Assembly (NCBI GenBank): GCA_039649115.1
Contig: JBBWZQ010000057.1
Coordinates: forward strand, 1 to 64,000
From: DATEJJ01 sp039649115
Lineage (GTDB): Bacteria > Actinomycetota > Actinomycetes > Mycobacteriales > Micromonosporaceae
Length of the DNA stretch: 64,000 bases
Reading direction: 5' to 3'
Shown: positions 1 to 8,707 of the stretch, one piece after another
How positions within the stretch are numbered: position 1 is the first letter of the stretch
How the letters are laid out: each line of letters starts with the position of its first letter
Made by a program: the position numbers and the translations under genes
The notes under the pieces: generated by a model
The model's input: the letters and a program-made list of their open reading frames with translations, nothing else
Told to the model about the DNA's origin: nothing
The model's database searches: none

Positions 1-653
1 GGGTCGAGCATGTCGTGCAGCGCGTCGTACAGGGGACGCGGGTACGGGTCGATCTTCTCGTTCAGCGTGCCCGGCAGGAAGCCGAGCCGCTCACCGGCCT
101 CGACGGCGGGCCGGGTCAGGATGATCCGGTTGACCTGCTTGGACTGGAGCGCCTGCACGGCCTTCGCCATCGCCAGGTAGGTCTTGCCGGTACCGGCGGG
201 TCCGATGCCGAACACGATCGTGTTCTTGTCGATGGCGTCGACGTAGTGCTTCTGGTTCAGCGTCTTCGGCCGGATCGTGCGACCGCGCCGGGACAGGATG
301 TCCAGGCTCAACACCTCGGCGGGCGATTCCGAGGTTCCAGCTGACAGCATCGCCACCGTACGGCGCACCGTGTCCTGGCCGACCTGCTGGCCACGACTGG
401 CCAACGTCACGAGTTCGGTGAACACGCGCTCGGCGAAGGCCACGTCGGCGGGCTCGCCGGAGAGCGTGATCTCGTTGCCCCGCACGTGCACGTCGGCGTC
501 GAGGAGTTCCTCGGCGAGCCGGAGGTTCTCGTCGCGCGATCCGAGCAGAGCGAGTACGGCGCCATCGGGCACGGCGAACTTGGATTGGGCGTCTGCCGCG
601 GCCTGGCCTGCCTGCGGCGAGTTCTTCGCCCCGTTGGGGGCGGCTGCGGTCAC
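1..653 (-). CDS. phoH: PhoH-family ATPase, C-terminus beyond the window
   Basis: PhoH-like cytoplasmic P-loop ATPase, a family linked to RNA metabolism and phosphate stress. About 217 N-terminal residues are visible. The Walker A motif GPAGTGKT is followed by a PhoH-typical stretch with ILTRPAVEAGERLGFLPG and EKIDPYPRPLYDAL. The first ~60 residues are a poorly conserved Ala/Gln-rich lead-in. I chose the GTG at 653 because AGGAG lies 7-8 nt upstream; an in-frame GTG at 704 is possible but has a weaker ribosome site. The C-terminal half, including Walker B, is off the left edge. In actinobacteria phoH is followed by ybeY and preceded by rsmE/dnaJ, which fits here. Family assignment is firm; the exact role is not known from sequence. 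Confidence 0.9.
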   Translation of the reverse strand, partial: MTAAAPNGAKNSPQAGQAAADAQSKFAVPDGAVLALLGSRDENLRLAEELLDADVHVRGNEITLSGEPADVAFAERVFTELVTLASRGQQVGQDTVRRTVAMLSAGTSESPAEVLSLDILSRRGRTIRPKTLNQKHYVDAIDKNTIVFGIGPAGTGKTYLAMAKAVQALQSKQVNRIILTRPAVEAGERLGFLPGTLNEKIDPYPRPLYDALHDMLD

Positions 654-842
654 CGACCGCTCCTGGGGAGATCGGGCGGCTCCACCCGCTGGCGTATCGG
701 CCACGTGGCCTCGGGCCTGCTTCCTGCGCGTTCGCGGCGCACTCGGTGAACTTGTCAGAACACTTCGATGCTAGCCGGAGGCACCGACAGCGCGCATCGA
801 AGTAACCCGGTACGCCGTGTTTGAAAGGTGAAGGACACCTCT

Positions 843-1211
843 TCAGCCGGACGTCTTGAGGGTGCCACCGACCAGGCCTCCCAGCCATTCGCCGCCGAGC
901 AGGTGGAGGTGGGCGTGGAACACCGTCTGACCGGCGTCGGCGCCGGTGTTGAACAGCAGGCGGTAGCCGTTGTCCGCGACACCTTCGGCGTCGGCCACCT
1001 CGCCCGCGGCGGCGAACAGGTCCGCCAGCACGTCCGGCGCGGCCTTCGCCAGGGCGGCGGCGTCCGGCTCGTGCTGCCTGGGCACCAGCACGACGTGCGT
1101 CGGGGCCTGCGGGTTGATGTCGCGAAAGGCCAGCGTGGTGGCGGTCTCGTGCACCACGGTCGCGGGGATCTCCCCCGCGACGATCCGGCAGAACAAGCAG
1201 TCGGCGGACAT
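843..1211 (-). CDS. HIT-family nucleotide hydrolase/transferase (HINT-like)
   Basis: Small cytoplasmic purine nucleoside phosphoramidase-type protein of 122 residues, a normal length for the family. It begins with CLFCRIVAGEIPA, the usual N-terminal HINT signature with a CxxC pair. It ends with the histidine triad HAHLHLLGG, whose middle histidine forms the covalent AMP intermediate in the family. The start ATG at 1211 gives the canonical MSADCLFC beginning. It is encoded on the same strand as the phoH and rsmE genes, between them, which is a common actinobacterial arrangement. Physiological substrate cannot be told from sequence. Confidence 0.92.
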   Translation of the reverse strand: MSADCLFCRIVAGEIPATVVHETATTLAFRDINPQAPTHVVLVPRQHEPDAAALAKAAPDVLADLFAAAGEVADAEGVADNGYRLLFNTGADAGQTVFHAHLHLLGGEWLGGLVGGTLKTSG

Positions 1212-1284
1212 GGCCGGAGGTTACCTGAACAGCGGGTCGGGCAGTCCGTACTCCGGCCTCCGTCTCGTCAGCCCTGTCGTGTTC

Positions 1285-1995
1285 TCAGCACGGTCGTACC
1301 AGTTGCAGAACGGCGTCCCGGGCGGCCTCCCAGGCCGGTGTGCCAGGGGTGATCACGGCCATGTGGTCGGCGCCGGGGACGCGGACGAGCCGGGCGCCGT
1401 CGCCGGCGGCGCGCAGGAACGACTCGCTCTGCTCGAACGGCACGTCGGAGTCGGCGTCGCCGTGCACGCACACCACGGGCACGCCGATCGGCACGAGGCC
1501 GACGGGCGAGGCGGCGGCGTAGCGGTCCGGCACCTCGTCGGGCGTCCCGCCGAGCAGTTGGCAGGCGTTCGCCGTGATCCTCGGGTGCAGGTGGAAGTCG
1601 AGGACTCCTGCCTGCGAGACAGCGCCGGTCACGCGGTCGTGGTGGGCCGCCGCCCACACCGCGAGATGACCACCCGCGGAGTGCCCGAGCGTCACGACGC
1701 GGCTCAGGTCGAGCCGCGGCTCGTCGAGTGCTGCCAACGCGTCGATCGCGGCGAGGACGTCGTCGCCTGTCTGCGGCCAGCCGCCACCGCCGCCCACCCT
1801 GCGGTACTCGATGTTCCACGCGGCGACGCCGTGCGCGCTGAGGTCATGTGCGAGCGGACTGCCGAGCTCGAGGCCGTACTGCTGCCGCCAGAAGCCGCCG
1901 TGGATCACGACGACCACGGGGACCCGCGCGTGCCCGTCAGGCAGGTGAAGTTGGGCGAACTGGCTGGGGTGGCCACCGTAGGAGAGGCGCTTCAC
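1285..1995 (-). CDS. Alpha/beta hydrolase, esterase/peptidase type
   Basis: A 236-residue cytoplasmic alpha/beta hydrolase. HGGFW near residue 32 forms the oxyanion-hole loop typical of the esterase/lipase and prolyl-oligopeptidase-like groups. GHSAGGH near residue 110 is the nucleophile elbow (GxSxG). VVCVHGDADSDVPFEQS near residue 175 carries the likely acid Asp, and GADHMAVITP near 210 the catalytic His. The order Ser-Asp-His is complete, so it should be active. No signal peptide is seen. It sits between a HIT gene and rsmE with about 300 bp upstream, so it probably has its own promoter. Substrate unknown. Confidence 0.85.
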   Translation of the reverse strand: MKRLSYGGHPSQFAQLHLPDGHARVPVVVVIHGGFWRQQYGLELGSPLAHDLSAHGVAAWNIEYRRVGGGGGWPQTGDDVLAAIDALAALDEPRLDLSRVVTLGHSAGGHLAVWAAAHHDRVTGAVSQAGVLDFHLHPRITANACQLLGGTPDEVPDRYAAASPVGLVPIGVPVVCVHGDADSDVPFEQSESFLRAAGDGARLVRVPGADHMAVITPGTPAWEAARDAVLQLVRPC

Positions 1996-2294
1996 GGCGC
2001 GATCATCGCAGGTCGGCGCACGTGAACGACGAGGATCGCCAGAGCACTCGTGACGTCGGAGAAGAGGTGACGCGCCGCGATGGAGCCTGGGGGTCGCCCC
2101 ACCGCGACGCGTCGACGCCGGACCGAGGGGGGAGGTGTCCGGCGAGTTCGTGGTGTTGAGGAGTTCGGCCTGTCCGACTAGACCAATCCGCCCTCACAGG
2201 TGATGAGCGTAACTCGTCCGAGAGCCGGCCCGCTAGAAGTCCGCAAAGGCCGCACGATGAACCTTTCAACTCTTGAGAGTGAGTTGCGTCACAT
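1996..2294. other. Intergenic stretch without a gene
   Basis: About 300 bases between rsmE and the alpha/beta hydrolase, both on the minus strand. I see no convincing reading frame in any frame. A nested inverted repeat at 2267-2286 (arms CAACTC and GAGTTG, with ACTCT/AGAGT inside) lies just past the rsmE stop codon and may be a weak terminator. The remainder should hold the promoter of the hydrolase gene, but I cannot point to clear -35/-10 boxes. Confidence 0.4.
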
Positions 2295-3029
2295 TCATGA
2301 CCAGCGGTCGGTCAGCACGCCCAGCGCACCGAGCGCGACGGCTGCGGCGGTGGAGGCACGCAGCACGGTCGGGCCCAGGCGCACCACCTGCGCACCTGCC
2401 TCCGTCAGCGCCGCGAGTTCCTGTTCGGAGATGCCGCCCTCGGGCCCCACGACGAGAAGCAGGTCTCCCTGCGCAGGCAGTTCGATCTCCGACAGGCGCT
2501 CGGTCGCCGACTCGTGCAGCACGAGCGCCGCCGACGCCGAGGCAGCCATGCGGACCAGACCAGCGGTGCTCACCGGCTGGTCGACGGAGGGCACCCGCGC
2601 GCGCCGGGCCTGCTTCGCCGCCTCGCGCGCGGTGCTGCGCCAACGCGCGAGCGCCTTGGCTCCGCGTGGACCGTCCTCCCACTTGGCGACGCAGCGGGAC
2701 GCCCGCCACGGCACCACGGCGTCCACGCCCGCCTCGGTGGCCAGTTCGACCGCGAGCTCACCGCGCTCGCCCTTCACCAGAGCCTGCGCGAGCACGACCC
2801 GAGGAGACGGCACCGGCTCGGTCCAACGGTGAACCACGGTGAGCCGGAGCGCGTCCTTCGAGACCTCCTCGATCACGCACCGCACCTGGTCACCGGAGCC
2901 GTCGGAGAGCACCAGCTCCTCCCCCGCCCGCAAACGGCGGACCGTCGCGGCGTGCCGTCCCTCCGGACCGTCGAGCACCGCGCTGTCACCGCTGGGCAGC
3001 GCGTCGACCAGGAAGACCGGCAGGGTCAC
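2295..3029 (-). CDS. rsmE: 16S rRNA m3U1498 methyltransferase RsmE
   Basis: SPOUT-class methyltransferase that methylates N3 of U1498 in 16S rRNA, using S-adenosylmethionine. The protein is 244 residues, a normal family length. An N-terminal PUA-like part (GPEGRHAATVRRLRAGE) precedes the knotted domain with ALVKGERGELAVELATEAGVD, the SAM-binding GPEGGISEQEL near residue 193 and the closing RLGPTVLRASTA. Its start overlaps the dnaJ stop by 4 bp (ATGA), so the two are translationally coupled. This hrcA-dnaJ-rsmE order is standard in actinobacteria. Confidence 0.95.
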   Translation of the reverse strand: MTLPVFLVDALPSGDSAVLDGPEGRHAATVRRLRAGEELVLSDGSGDQVRCVIEEVSKDALRLTVVHRWTEPVPSPRVVLAQALVKGERGELAVELATEAGVDAVVPWRASRCVAKWEDGPRGAKALARWRSTAREAAKQARRARVPSVDQPVSTAGLVRMAASASAALVLHESATERLSEIELPAQGDLLLVVGPEGGISEQELAALTEAGAQVVRLGPTVLRASTAAAVALGALGVLTDRWS

Positions 3030-4177
3030 CGGTGCCCGCGCCCGGCGCGGAGCCGGGAGAACAGTCCACCGCTGCCCCTGCCGTTGTGCGACAGCGTCGG
3101 CTCCTCCTCACCGCGGACGGTGGCCAGCTCGCGCAGCAGTTCGGTCTGCTTGGCGTCGAGCTTCGTGGGCACGACGACCTCGAGGTGCACGTGCAGGTCA
3201 CCACGACCGATGATCTGACCCGACGAGCGCAGCTTCGGCATGCCGCGGCCGGAGAGGAGCAGTTCGGTGTTCGGCTGGGTGCCGGGCTCGATCTCCAGCT
3301 CCTCCTCGCCGTCGAGGGTCTGCAGCGGCAGCACCGCGCCGAGCGCGGCCGCCGTCATCGGGATGCGCACCGAGCAGTGCAGCTCCGCGCCGTCACGCTC
3401 GAAGACCTCGTGCGGCTTCTCCTCGACCTCGACGTAGAGGTCACCGGCGGGACCACCACCGGGGCCGACCTCGCCCTGACCGGCGAGCCGGACGCGCATG
3501 CCCTCGGCCACACCGGCCGGGATCTGCACCGAGATCGTGCGGCGCGAACGCACTCGCCCGTCGCCCCCGCACTGCTGGCAGGGATCGGGGATGACCTCGC
3601 CGAGGCCGCGACAGACCGGGCACGGGCGTGCCGTGACCACCTGGCCGAGGAAGGAGCGCTGCACGGACTGGACCTCACCGCGACCGCCGCAGGTGTCGCA
3701 CGTGACGGGCGATGTGCCCGCGCGGCACCCCGAGCCGTGGCAGCGGTCGCACAGGATCGCGGTGTCCACGGTCAGGTCACGCGTCGCTCCGGCGGCGCAC
3801 TCCTCGAGCGTCATCTCCAGCCGGATCAGCGCGTCGGCACCGGGCTGCACGCGGCTGCGCGGGCCACGCCCGCCACCGGCCGACCCGCCGAAGAAGGCGT
3901 CCATGATGTCGCCGAGGCCGAAGCCTGCGAACGGGTCCCGCATGCCACCGCCACCGCCACCACCTGGCTGCAGCGGGTCGCCACCGAGGTCGACGACCTG
4001 ACGCTTCTGCGGGTCGGAGAGCACCTCGTAGGCCGCCGTCACCTCCTTGAACTGCGCTTCGGCCTCCGGGTTGACGTCCGGGTGCAACTGCCGCGCGAGC
4101 TTGCGGTAGGCGCGCTTGATCTCTTCCGGGCTCGCATCCTTCGCGACCCCCAGCGTGCCGTAGTAATCCCTCGCCAC
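3026..4177 (-). CDS. dnaJ: Molecular chaperone DnaJ (Hsp40, second actinobacterial type)
   Basis: Type I Hsp40 that stimulates DnaK ATPase and delivers unfolded clients. The 383-residue protein starts with a J domain (MARDYYGTLGVAKDAS, HPD at about residue 33), followed by a Gly-rich linker with GGGGGGG and GGSAGGGRG. The central zinc domain carries four CxxCxGxG-type repeats: CDRCHGSG, CDTCGGRG, CPVCRGLG and CQQCGGDG. The C-terminal client-binding domain completes it. The gene lies directly after the repressor gene hrcA, which marks it as the dnaJ2 copy rather than the one in the dnaK operon. The gap to hrcA is ~98 bp, and the stop overlaps rsmE. Confidence 0.96.
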   Translation of the reverse strand: MARDYYGTLGVAKDASPEEIKRAYRKLARQLHPDVNPEAEAQFKEVTAAYEVLSDPQKRQVVDLGGDPLQPGGGGGGGMRDPFAGFGLGDIMDAFFGGSAGGGRGPRSRVQPGADALIRLEMTLEECAAGATRDLTVDTAILCDRCHGSGCRAGTSPVTCDTCGGRGEVQSVQRSFLGQVVTARPCPVCRGLGEVIPDPCQQCGGDGRVRSRRTISVQIPAGVAEGMRVRLAGQGEVGPGGGPAGDLYVEVEEKPHEVFERDGAELHCSVRIPMTAAALGAVLPLQTLDGEEELEIEPGTQPNTELLLSGRGMPKLRSSGQIIGRGDLHVHLEVVVPTKLDAKQTELLRELATVRGEEEPTLSHNGRGSGGLFSRLRAGRGHR

Positions 4178-4275
4178 CGTGTTGTCCTCCTGCGAGCGCG
4201 CCGGGCAGGCGCGACCGCGTACGTGTTCATCGCTCGCGTACGAAACGTCGTCCGGAGCAGGGGTGTTCCGCTCCG

Positions 4276-5298
4276 TCAGCGTCCGGTCAGGATCTCTCCC
4301 ACATAACTGGCGACCGCCCGAACGGCGGCCATGGTTCCGGGGTAGTCCATCCGCGTCGGACCGACCACGCCCATGCCTCCGAGGAGGTTGTCGTGGGTGC
4401 CGTAGCCGATGGACACCACCGACGTGCTGCGCATCTCCGCGGCCTCGTTCTCCTCGCCGATGCGCACCAGGATCGTGCCGGGGTCCCTGGCCGCAGCCAG
4501 CAGCTTGAGCACGACGACCTGCTCCTCCAGCGCCTCCAGCACCTGACGCAACGAACCGGGGAAGTCCGCCACGTTACGGGTGAGGTTAGCCGTGCCCCCG
4601 AGCACCAGCTTCTCCTCGGGGTGCTCGACGAGCGACTCGATCAGCACCGTGCTGATCCTGGTCATCGCGTCGCGCAACTCACCGGGCGCCTGCTCGGGCA
4701 GCTCGGCGACCTTCGCGGAGGCGTCCGCGAGACGCCTGCCGGACATCGCCGAGTTGAGCATCGACCGCAGTCGGCCCACGTTCTCCTCGGTGATCACGTC
4801 ACCCAGGTCCACCGTGCGCTGGTCCACGCGACCGGTGTCCGTGATCAGCACGAGCATCAACCGAGCCGGTGTGATGGGAAGCACTTCCAGATGTCGCACG
4901 TTCGAGCGGCTCAGCGTCGGGTATTGGATAACCGCGACTTGCCTGGTCAACTGCGCCAGAAGACGAACGCTGCGGCGCAACACGTCGTCGAGGTCCAGCG
5001 CACCCTCCAGGAAACTCCTGATCGCGCGACGCTCGGCCCCCGACAGGGGCTTGATCTCGCTGAGCTTGTCCACGAACAGCCGGTAGCCCTTGTCCGTGGG
5101 AACGCGTCCGGCGCTGGTGTGCGGCTGCGTGATGTAGCCGTCCTCCTCCAGCACCGCCATGTCGTTGCGGACCGTCGCGCTGGAGACGCCGAGGTTGTGC
5201 CGCTCCACCAGGGTTTTCGAGCCGATGGGCTCTTGGTTGGACACGTAGTCGGCGACGATCGCGCGCAGGACTTCGAACCGTCGCTCGTCGGCGTTCAC
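4276..5298 (-). CDS. hrcA: Heat-inducible transcription repressor HrcA
   Basis: DNA-binding repressor of class I heat-shock genes, which normally binds CIRCE elements. At 340 residues it matches the family. The N-terminal winged helix reads RFEVLRAIVADYVSNQEPIG and VSSATVRNDMAVLEEDG. The long HrcA effector domain ends in RMDYPGTMAAVRAVASYVGE. The start ATG at 5298 is preceded by GGAGGTGACGCGCGGTG on the minus strand; the upstream GGTGG(A)GGTGA is the best ribosome site. I could not find a full CIRCE element (TTAGCACTC-N9-GAGTGCTAA) upstream, so autoregulation is not shown by the sequence. Confidence 0.95.
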   Translation of the reverse strand: MNADERRFEVLRAIVADYVSNQEPIGSKTLVERHNLGVSSATVRNDMAVLEEDGYITQPHTSAGRVPTDKGYRLFVDKLSEIKPLSGAERRAIRSFLEGALDLDDVLRRSVRLLAQLTRQVAVIQYPTLSRSNVRHLEVLPITPARLMLVLITDTGRVDQRTVDLGDVITEENVGRLRSMLNSAMSGRRLADASAKVAELPEQAPGELRDAMTRISTVLIESLVEHPEEKLVLGGTANLTRNVADFPGSLRQVLEALEEQVVVLKLLAAARDPGTILVRIGEENEAAEMRSTSVVSIGYGTHDNLLGGMGVVGPTRMDYPGTMAAVRAVASYVGEILTGR

Positions 5299-5313
5299 CG
5301 CGCGTCACCTCCA

Positions 5314-5332
5314 CCTGAGTGCGGACCTCAGG
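5314..5332 (-). promoter_or_regulatory. Short inverted repeat upstream of hrcA
   Basis: CCTGAG and CTCAGG form 6-bp arms with a 7-nt spacer 16-34 bp upstream of the hrcA start. It does not match the CIRCE consensus. It could be an operator or chance; I list it because it is the only symmetrical element in the hemW-hrcA gap. Confidence 0.2.
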
Positions 5333-5369
5333 ACGAGTTTACGGAAGGCTGTGAATTCTTGACCCGCCC

Positions 5370-6587
5370 TCACGGGAGCAGTCGGCGCACCACGGCATCG
5401 GCGAGCAGGCGCCCGCGGTCGGTGAGCACGCAGCGACCCGCGTTCAGCGCCGCGGGTTCCAGCAGACCGTCCTGCGCGGCGCCCTTCGCCTCCGCCCGGC
5501 CTTCGGGGTCGAGTTCGTCCACGGAGAGGCCCTCGGCCAGCCGCAATTCGAGCAGGACGCGCTCGACCCGCCGGTCCTCCGCGGACAGCACCTCGCGCCC
5601 GGCCGCTGGAGAACTCCCCTCGGCGAGCAGCGCCGCGTAGCGGGCGGGGTGCTTGACGTTCCACCAGCGCACACCGCCGACGTGGCTGTGCGCACCGGGA
5701 CCGGCGCCCCACCAGTCGCCGCCCTGCCAGTAGATGAGGTTGTGACGGCAGCGGGCGTCCGCGGACGCCGCCCAGTTCGACACCTCGTACCAGTCGAGTC
5801 CCCGCGCGCGCATCGACTCGTCCACCATTTCGTACGACGACGCCAGCACGTCGTCGTCGGGCATCGGCAGGTCGCCGCGGCGGATGCGCCGGGAGAGAGC
5901 GGTGCCCTCCTCGACGATCAGCGCGTAGGCCGAGACGTGGTCGACCCCCGCGGAGTGCACCGCGTCCAGCGACGCCCTGAGATCGTCGGGGCTCTCCCCC
6001 GGCGTGCCGTAGATCAGGTCCAGGTTCACGTGGTCGAAACCCGCCGCGCGGGCTTCCTTCGCCGCGGCGACCGGGCGGCCGGGCGTGTGCTTGCGGTCGA
6101 GCACGGTCAGCACGTGCCGCGCGGCGGACTGCATGCCCAGTGACACGCGGGTGTAGCCGGCGTCGCGGATACCGGCGAAGAACTCCTGCGACGTGGACTC
6201 CGGGTTCGACTCCGTGGTCACCTCGGCACCGGGGACGAGCCCGAACGACGACCGCACGGCCTCCAGCACCTCGGCCAAGCCGGACGCTCCCAGCAGCGAC
6301 GGCGTGCCACCGCCGACGAACACCGTCTCCGCGGGCGGCGCGGAACCCAGCACGCGGGCGCCCAGGTCGAGTTCGCGTCGCAGTCCCTCCAGCCACGACT
6401 CCGGCGAGGCCGACGTGCCCAGCTCGCCGGGCGTGTAGGTGTTGAAGTCGCAGTAGCCGCAGCGGGTCGCGCAGAACGGCACGTGGACGTAGACGCCGAA
6501 CGGGCGGCTGCCCAGGCCGTGCAGCGCCGAAGGCTGCAACGAACCGTCGGCGGGGGCGGGATCACCTTCGGGGAGGGCTGATGGCAC
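5370..6587 (-). CDS. hemW: HemW-type radical SAM protein (heme chaperone)
   Basis: Radical SAM protein of 405 residues, related to coproporphyrinogen III oxidase HemN. The HemW branch binds heme and hands it to target proteins instead of oxidising coproporphyrinogen. The cluster motif C-x3-C-x2-C is visible as FCATRCGYCDF near residue 41. VFVGGGTPSLL, ESNPES and SLGMQS are HemN/HemW family blocks. It lies upstream of hrcA on the same strand with a 71-bp gap, the usual actinobacterial hemW-hrcA order. The older name HemN/anaerobic coproporphyrinogen oxidase is common in databases but probably wrong for this group. Confidence 0.93.
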   Translation of the reverse strand: MPSALPEGDPAPADGSLQPSALHGLGSRPFGVYVHVPFCATRCGYCDFNTYTPGELGTSASPESWLEGLRRELDLGARVLGSAPPAETVFVGGGTPSLLGASGLAEVLEAVRSSFGLVPGAEVTTESNPESTSQEFFAGIRDAGYTRVSLGMQSAARHVLTVLDRKHTPGRPVAAAKEARAAGFDHVNLDLIYGTPGESPDDLRASLDAVHSAGVDHVSAYALIVEEGTALSRRIRRGDLPMPDDDVLASSYEMVDESMRARGLDWYEVSNWAASADARCRHNLIYWQGGDWWGAGPGAHSHVGGVRWWNVKHPARYAALLAEGSSPAAGREVLSAEDRRVERVLLELRLAEGLSVDELDPEGRAEAKGAAQDGLLEPAALNAGRCVLTDRGRLLADAVVRRLLP

Positions 6588-6761
6588 GTCTCCAGTGTCA
6601 CCCAGCCCACCAAATTACCTTTCCTTGACCCTTTCCTGACCAGTTCAGGGGAACACGTTCACCTTTCATCCAGATGGAGGCTGTGAAGTCGTTGATCTGT
6701 GGTGATCACATTTCTCCGGCTCGTCGCCCGGACGGGTGACGCCTGTCCAAATGGAGGATCG

Positions 6762-8351
6762 ATGCCGCTCGTCAAGAGAGGTTTGTTCGGCGCGCTCACG
6801 GCAGCAGCCGTGCTCGGCTCCGCGGTGACCGCCGCAAGCGCGGGACCGGAGTCCGGGAACCAGTCCGACACCGCCACGCCGATCAAGCACGTTCTGGTGG
6901 TCTTCCAGGAGAACGTCTCCTTCGACCACTACTTCGCCACCTACCCCAAGGCGGCGAACCCCAAGGGCGAGCCCGCTTTCCACGCCTCCCCCGACACGCC
7001 GAGCGTGGCGGGTCTCAACGGTCCCCTGCTGACGCACAATCCGAACAGCGTGCAGCCGTTCCGGCTCGGCCGCGACAAGGCGCTCACGTGCGACCAGGAC
7101 CACGACTACACGGCTGAGCAGAAGGCCTACGGCAACGGTGCGGTCGACAAGTACGTCGAGAACACCTCGAGCGACGCGTGCAAGGCACCCGGCTACGGGC
7201 AAAAGGGCCTGGTCATGGGCTACTACGACGGCAACACCGTCACGGGCATGTGGAACTACGCCCAGCGCTTCGCGATGAGCGACAACTCGTTCAACACCAC
7301 CTACGGCCCGTCGACGCCGGGCATGCTGAACCTGGTCTCGGGCCAGACCCACGGCGCGACCGCCTACGACAAGGCCGGCAATCCGGTCGAGGACTCCTAC
7401 GCGGCGGTCGAGACCGACGCGAACCACGTGGGCACGGTCGTCAACGACCCCGACCCCGTGTACGACGACTGCTCCAATCCCACGCACAACCACATCGGCA
7501 TGCAGGGTCGCAACATCGGCGACACGCTGAACGCCAAGAACGTGACGTGGGGCGCGTTCATGGGTGGCTTCGCCCCGACGACGCCCGCGCAGAACGGCCA
7601 GCCCGCGCAGTGCGGCAGCAAGCACAACAACATCGGTGGCGCGGCGGTCACCGACTACATCCCGCACCACGCCTGGTTCGAGTACTACAAGTCCACCTCG
7701 AACCCGCACCACGCGGCGCCGGCCTCGCTCGACGAGATCGGCCACAACGGTCAGGCCAACCACAACTACGACCTGTCGTACCTCGACAAGGCCATCGACG
7801 GCGGCAAGCTGCCCTCGGTGAGCTACGTCAAGGCCAGCGCCTACCAGGACGGTCACGCGGGCTACTCCGACCCGCTGGACGAGCAGAAGTTCGTGGTCGA
7901 CCTCGTGAACAAGGTGCAGTCCTCCCAGTACTGGAAGGACACCGCAGTCGTGCTGGCCTACGACGACTCCGACGGCTGGTACGACCACGTCATGCCGCCG
8001 GTCGTCAACGCCTCGCAGAGCTCGCACGACGCGCTGACCGGAACGGGCGTGTGCGGTAGCGGCAAGCCGCTGGGTGGCCAGCAGGCCCGCTGCGGCTACG
8101 GGCCCCGTCTGCCGCTGATGGTGATCTCGCCGTTCGCCAAGCGCAACGCCGTCGACCACTCGCTGACCGATCAGACCTCGGTGCTGAAGTTCGTCGAGGA
8201 CAACTGGAAGACCGGCACGGTCGAGCAGGCCTCCTTCGACACCATCGCGGGCTCGATGGACGGCCTCTTCGACTTCAAGCACCCGAACGACCGGCGTCTG
8301 ATCCTGGACCCGGCGACCGGGCAGCCGAAGCGCGGCGACGGGGAGAACTGA
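6762..8351 (+). CDS. Secreted phosphoesterase / phospholipase C family protein
   Basis: A 529-residue exported protein of the phosphoesterase family (PF04185), which includes bacterial non-hemolytic phospholipase C and AcpA-like acid phosphatases. A Sec signal peptide covers about residues 1-28 (MPLVKRGLFGALTAAAVLGS...ASA). Next comes VFQENVSFDHYFATYP, the family's metal-binding and nucleophile region, then NTTYGPSTPGMLNLVSGQTH and YDDSDGWYDHVMPP. The start is the ATG at 6762, with GGAGG 5 nt upstream, not the earlier in-frame GTG at 6699. A single GTTCACC unit about 100 bp upstream resembles half a PHO box, which is too little to claim PhoP control. It ends in a strong terminator. Substrate specificity is not decidable here. 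Confidence 0.88.
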   Translation: MPLVKRGLFGALTAAAVLGSAVTAASAGPESGNQSDTATPIKHVLVVFQENVSFDHYFATYPKAANPKGEPAFHASPDTPSVAGLNGPLLTHNPNSVQPFRLGRDKALTCDQDHDYTAEQKAYGNGAVDKYVENTSSDACKAPGYGQKGLVMGYYDGNTVTGMWNYAQRFAMSDNSFNTTYGPSTPGMLNLVSGQTHGATAYDKAGNPVEDSYAAVETDANHVGTVVNDPDPVYDDCSNPTHNHIGMQGRNIGDTLNAKNVTWGAFMGGFAPTTPAQNGQPAQCGSKHNNIGGAAVTDYIPHHAWFEYYKSTSNPHHAAPASLDEIGHNGQANHNYDLSYLDKAIDGGKLPSVSYVKASAYQDGHAGYSDPLDEQKFVVDLVNKVQSSQYWKDTAVVLAYDDSDGWYDHVMPPVVNASQSSHDALTGTGVCGSGKPLGGQQARCGYGPRLPLMVISPFAKRNAVDHSLTDQTSVLKFVEDNWKTGTVEQASFDTIAGSMDGLFDFKHPNDRRLILDPATGQPKRGDGEN

Positions 8352-8367
8352 CCCCTCGCGTTGCCCC

Positions 8368-8401
8368 AGCGGCCCCCGGTGACCACTCACCGGGGGCCGC
8401 T
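8368..8401 (+). terminator. Strong hairpin terminator after the phosphoesterase gene
   Basis: A perfect 15-bp inverted repeat (AGCGGCCCCCGGTGA / TCACCGGGGGCCGCT) with a 4-nt loop starts 17 bp after the stop codon. No U-tract follows, which is usual in high-GC actinobacteria. Confidence 0.85.
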
Positions 8402-8508
8402 GACTTGTCGAGAGCAGAAAGTTCGCCCGATCTCCACTGGTTGGTGACTCTTGTCCCAGCATCCGGTTGACGTTGGACCACCGACTGGACCCGTGGCACG
8501 CTTGACCC

Positions 8509-8595
8509 ATGCCTGAGACAGGAGTGCACCTCGTGGCCCGCCGCCACGTGGACCTCCGCCGTGTCTCGAGCGCGATGTGCCGTATGTCGGCATAG
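8509..8595 (+). CDS. Cysteine-sensing leader peptide (putative attenuator)
   Basis: A short reading frame 112 bp upstream of sulfite reductase. From ATG 8509 it encodes 28 residues, with core HLVARRHVDLRRVSSAMC followed by RMSA. From the GTG at 8524, which has AGGAG directly in front, it is 23 residues. RRHVDL-RVSS-C is the pattern of the 'putative leader peptides' annotated before sulfur-metabolism genes in many actinobacteria. Cysteine-codon leaders acting as attenuators are established in mycobacteria. Here one Cys codon (TGC at 8578-8580) sits near the end. I infer that ribosome progress over this codon controls the operon. No clean terminator/antiterminator pair could be drawn by eye in the 8596-8700 spacer. 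TTGACG at 8467-8472 could be its -35 box. Confidence 0.7.
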   Translation: MPETGVHLVARRHVDLRRVSSAMCRMSA

Positions 8596-8707
8596 CTCGC
8601 GCTGATTGAAGTTCCCGTCGGCGCCGGGTGCGCTGACGAGACCCCCACCACGTCTTTCCGGGACTCCGACGCGCGCATCCAGCGCCCAGATCCCCTGGAG
8701 GACGATG

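Noticed and set aside
5299..5369. CIRCE element before hrcA
   Set aside because: No TTAGCACTC/GAGTGCTAA arms; only a 6-bp inverted repeat of different sequence.
6643..6663. PHO box before the phosphoesterase gene
   Set aside because: Only one GTTCACC unit is present; a second at the required 11-nt spacing is missing.
6666..8678. 670-residue open frame on the minus strand across the phosphoesterase gene
   Set aside because: Arg/Val-rich translation with no family features; it is an antisense shadow of a high-GC gene with a signal peptide, good ribosome site and terminator.
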